Program-made: the position numbers and the translations under genes | In this document: one piece after another, positions 14,516 through 14,749 of the stretch | How the letters are laid out: every line of letters begins with the position of its first letter | Position numbering within the stretch: the first letter of the stretch is position 1 | Source: an uncultured Gammaproteobacteria bacterium | GTDB taxonomy: Bacteria; Pseudomonadota; Gammaproteobacteria; Pseudomonadales; Azotimanducaceae_A | DNA: 14,749 bases | Assembly: GCA_913049565.1 (NCBI GenBank) | Contig: CAJWZG010000045.1 | Coordinates: forward strand, 1-14,749 | Direction of reading: 5' to 3' | The notes under the pieces: generated by a model | The model's input: the letters and a program-made list of their open reading frames with translations, nothing else | Told to the model about the DNA's origin: nothing | Database searches by the model: none

Positions 14516-14749
14516 GCGCGCTGGCGGCGTAGGTTGCCCGTTACATTTCTTGGAAATGCTGAGCAACCGTTGTCTCGGGATATGTTGGCGTTACCCAATC
14601 TTTCAGTCAGGTGGAAATACACCGGACCGGATAATACGGATTTAATATCTCTCTGGCACAAAGCGTGGGCTCGTAGAGGGGTCGACCTGTAAACCAAATT
14701 TGAGGCATTTGAACAAATTTGATAGGCTGCAGGGGCGATTGGAAGCGGC

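Larger units (their letters stand above)
14370..14749. other. Terminal region without a convincing gene
   Basis: These 380 bases lie upstream of the GST gene and should include its promoter. They contain two inverted repeats (14400-14418 and 14481-14515) and a 76-codon minus-strand open stretch (14697-14467) with no ribosome site. Part of that stretch reads FPRNVTGNLRRQ, which resembles the PRNxTGKxLRR signature at the C-terminus of acyl-CoA ligases with the catalytic lysine replaced. The surroundings do not match that family, so at most it is a decayed fragment. Confidence 0.5.

Noticed and set aside
1..14749. CRISPR array, tRNA/rRNA genes, toxin-antitoxin or phage-defence system
   Set aside because: No regularly spaced repeats, no cloverleaf-like sequences and no defence-type domains were seen on either strand.

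Overview
The window looks like chromosomal DNA of a heterotrophic, probably marine, gammaproteobacterium. This is an inference from protein style (M81/MlrC, phytanoyl-CoA dioxygenase, LLM flavoprotein, Coq7-like and photolyase-like genes), moderate G+C and clear Shine-Dalgarno sites; no marker gene fixes the taxonomy. I see no rRNA, tRNA, CRISPR array, intact transposase or phage gene. Genes alternate strands in short one- or two-gene units with very small convergent gaps, as in an accessory catabolic region.

Layout, left to right. (1) The 5' end of a glutathione S-transferase gene runs off the left edge on the minus strand. (2) A 388-base gap holds a long inverted repeat at 520-594. (3) A minus-strand pair follows: a phytanoyl-CoA dioxygenase-type Fe(II)/2-oxoglutarate oxygenase and, 48 bases downstream, a 230-residue protein I do not recognise. 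(4) Divergent from these by 79 bases is an M81 (MlrC-like) metallopeptidase, converging on a luciferase-like flavin monooxygenase. (5) An exported metallo-beta-lactamase-fold hydrolase converges on a second minus-strand pair: a soluble, single-subunit molybdopterin oxidoreductase followed by a small DUF7009-like protein. (6) A plus-strand pair, overlapping by one base, encodes a Coq7-like di-iron protein and a photolyase/cryptochrome-like flavoprotein. (7) A more G+C-rich block follows: an arylsulfotransferase-like gene broken by one in-frame amber codon, a Rhizobium etli-type asparaginase, and a second glutathione S-transferase. (8) The last 380 bases have no convincing gene.

How the genes fit together: genes 3-5 read as small-molecule turnover (oxygenase, amidohydrolase/peptidase, flavin monooxygenase, Mo enzyme, hydrolase), but no transporter or regulator is present to name the substrate. 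The most distinctive points are these. The photolyase-like protein keeps only one of the three electron-transfer tryptophans of E. coli photolyase and is translationally coupled to a Coq7-like oxidase. The unrecognised protein follows the PhyH-type oxygenase. The Mo enzyme is an orphan paired with a DUF7009-like protein. Near 11270 the photolyase frame runs on into the downstream arylsulfotransferase gene, at what looks like a recombination or composition boundary.
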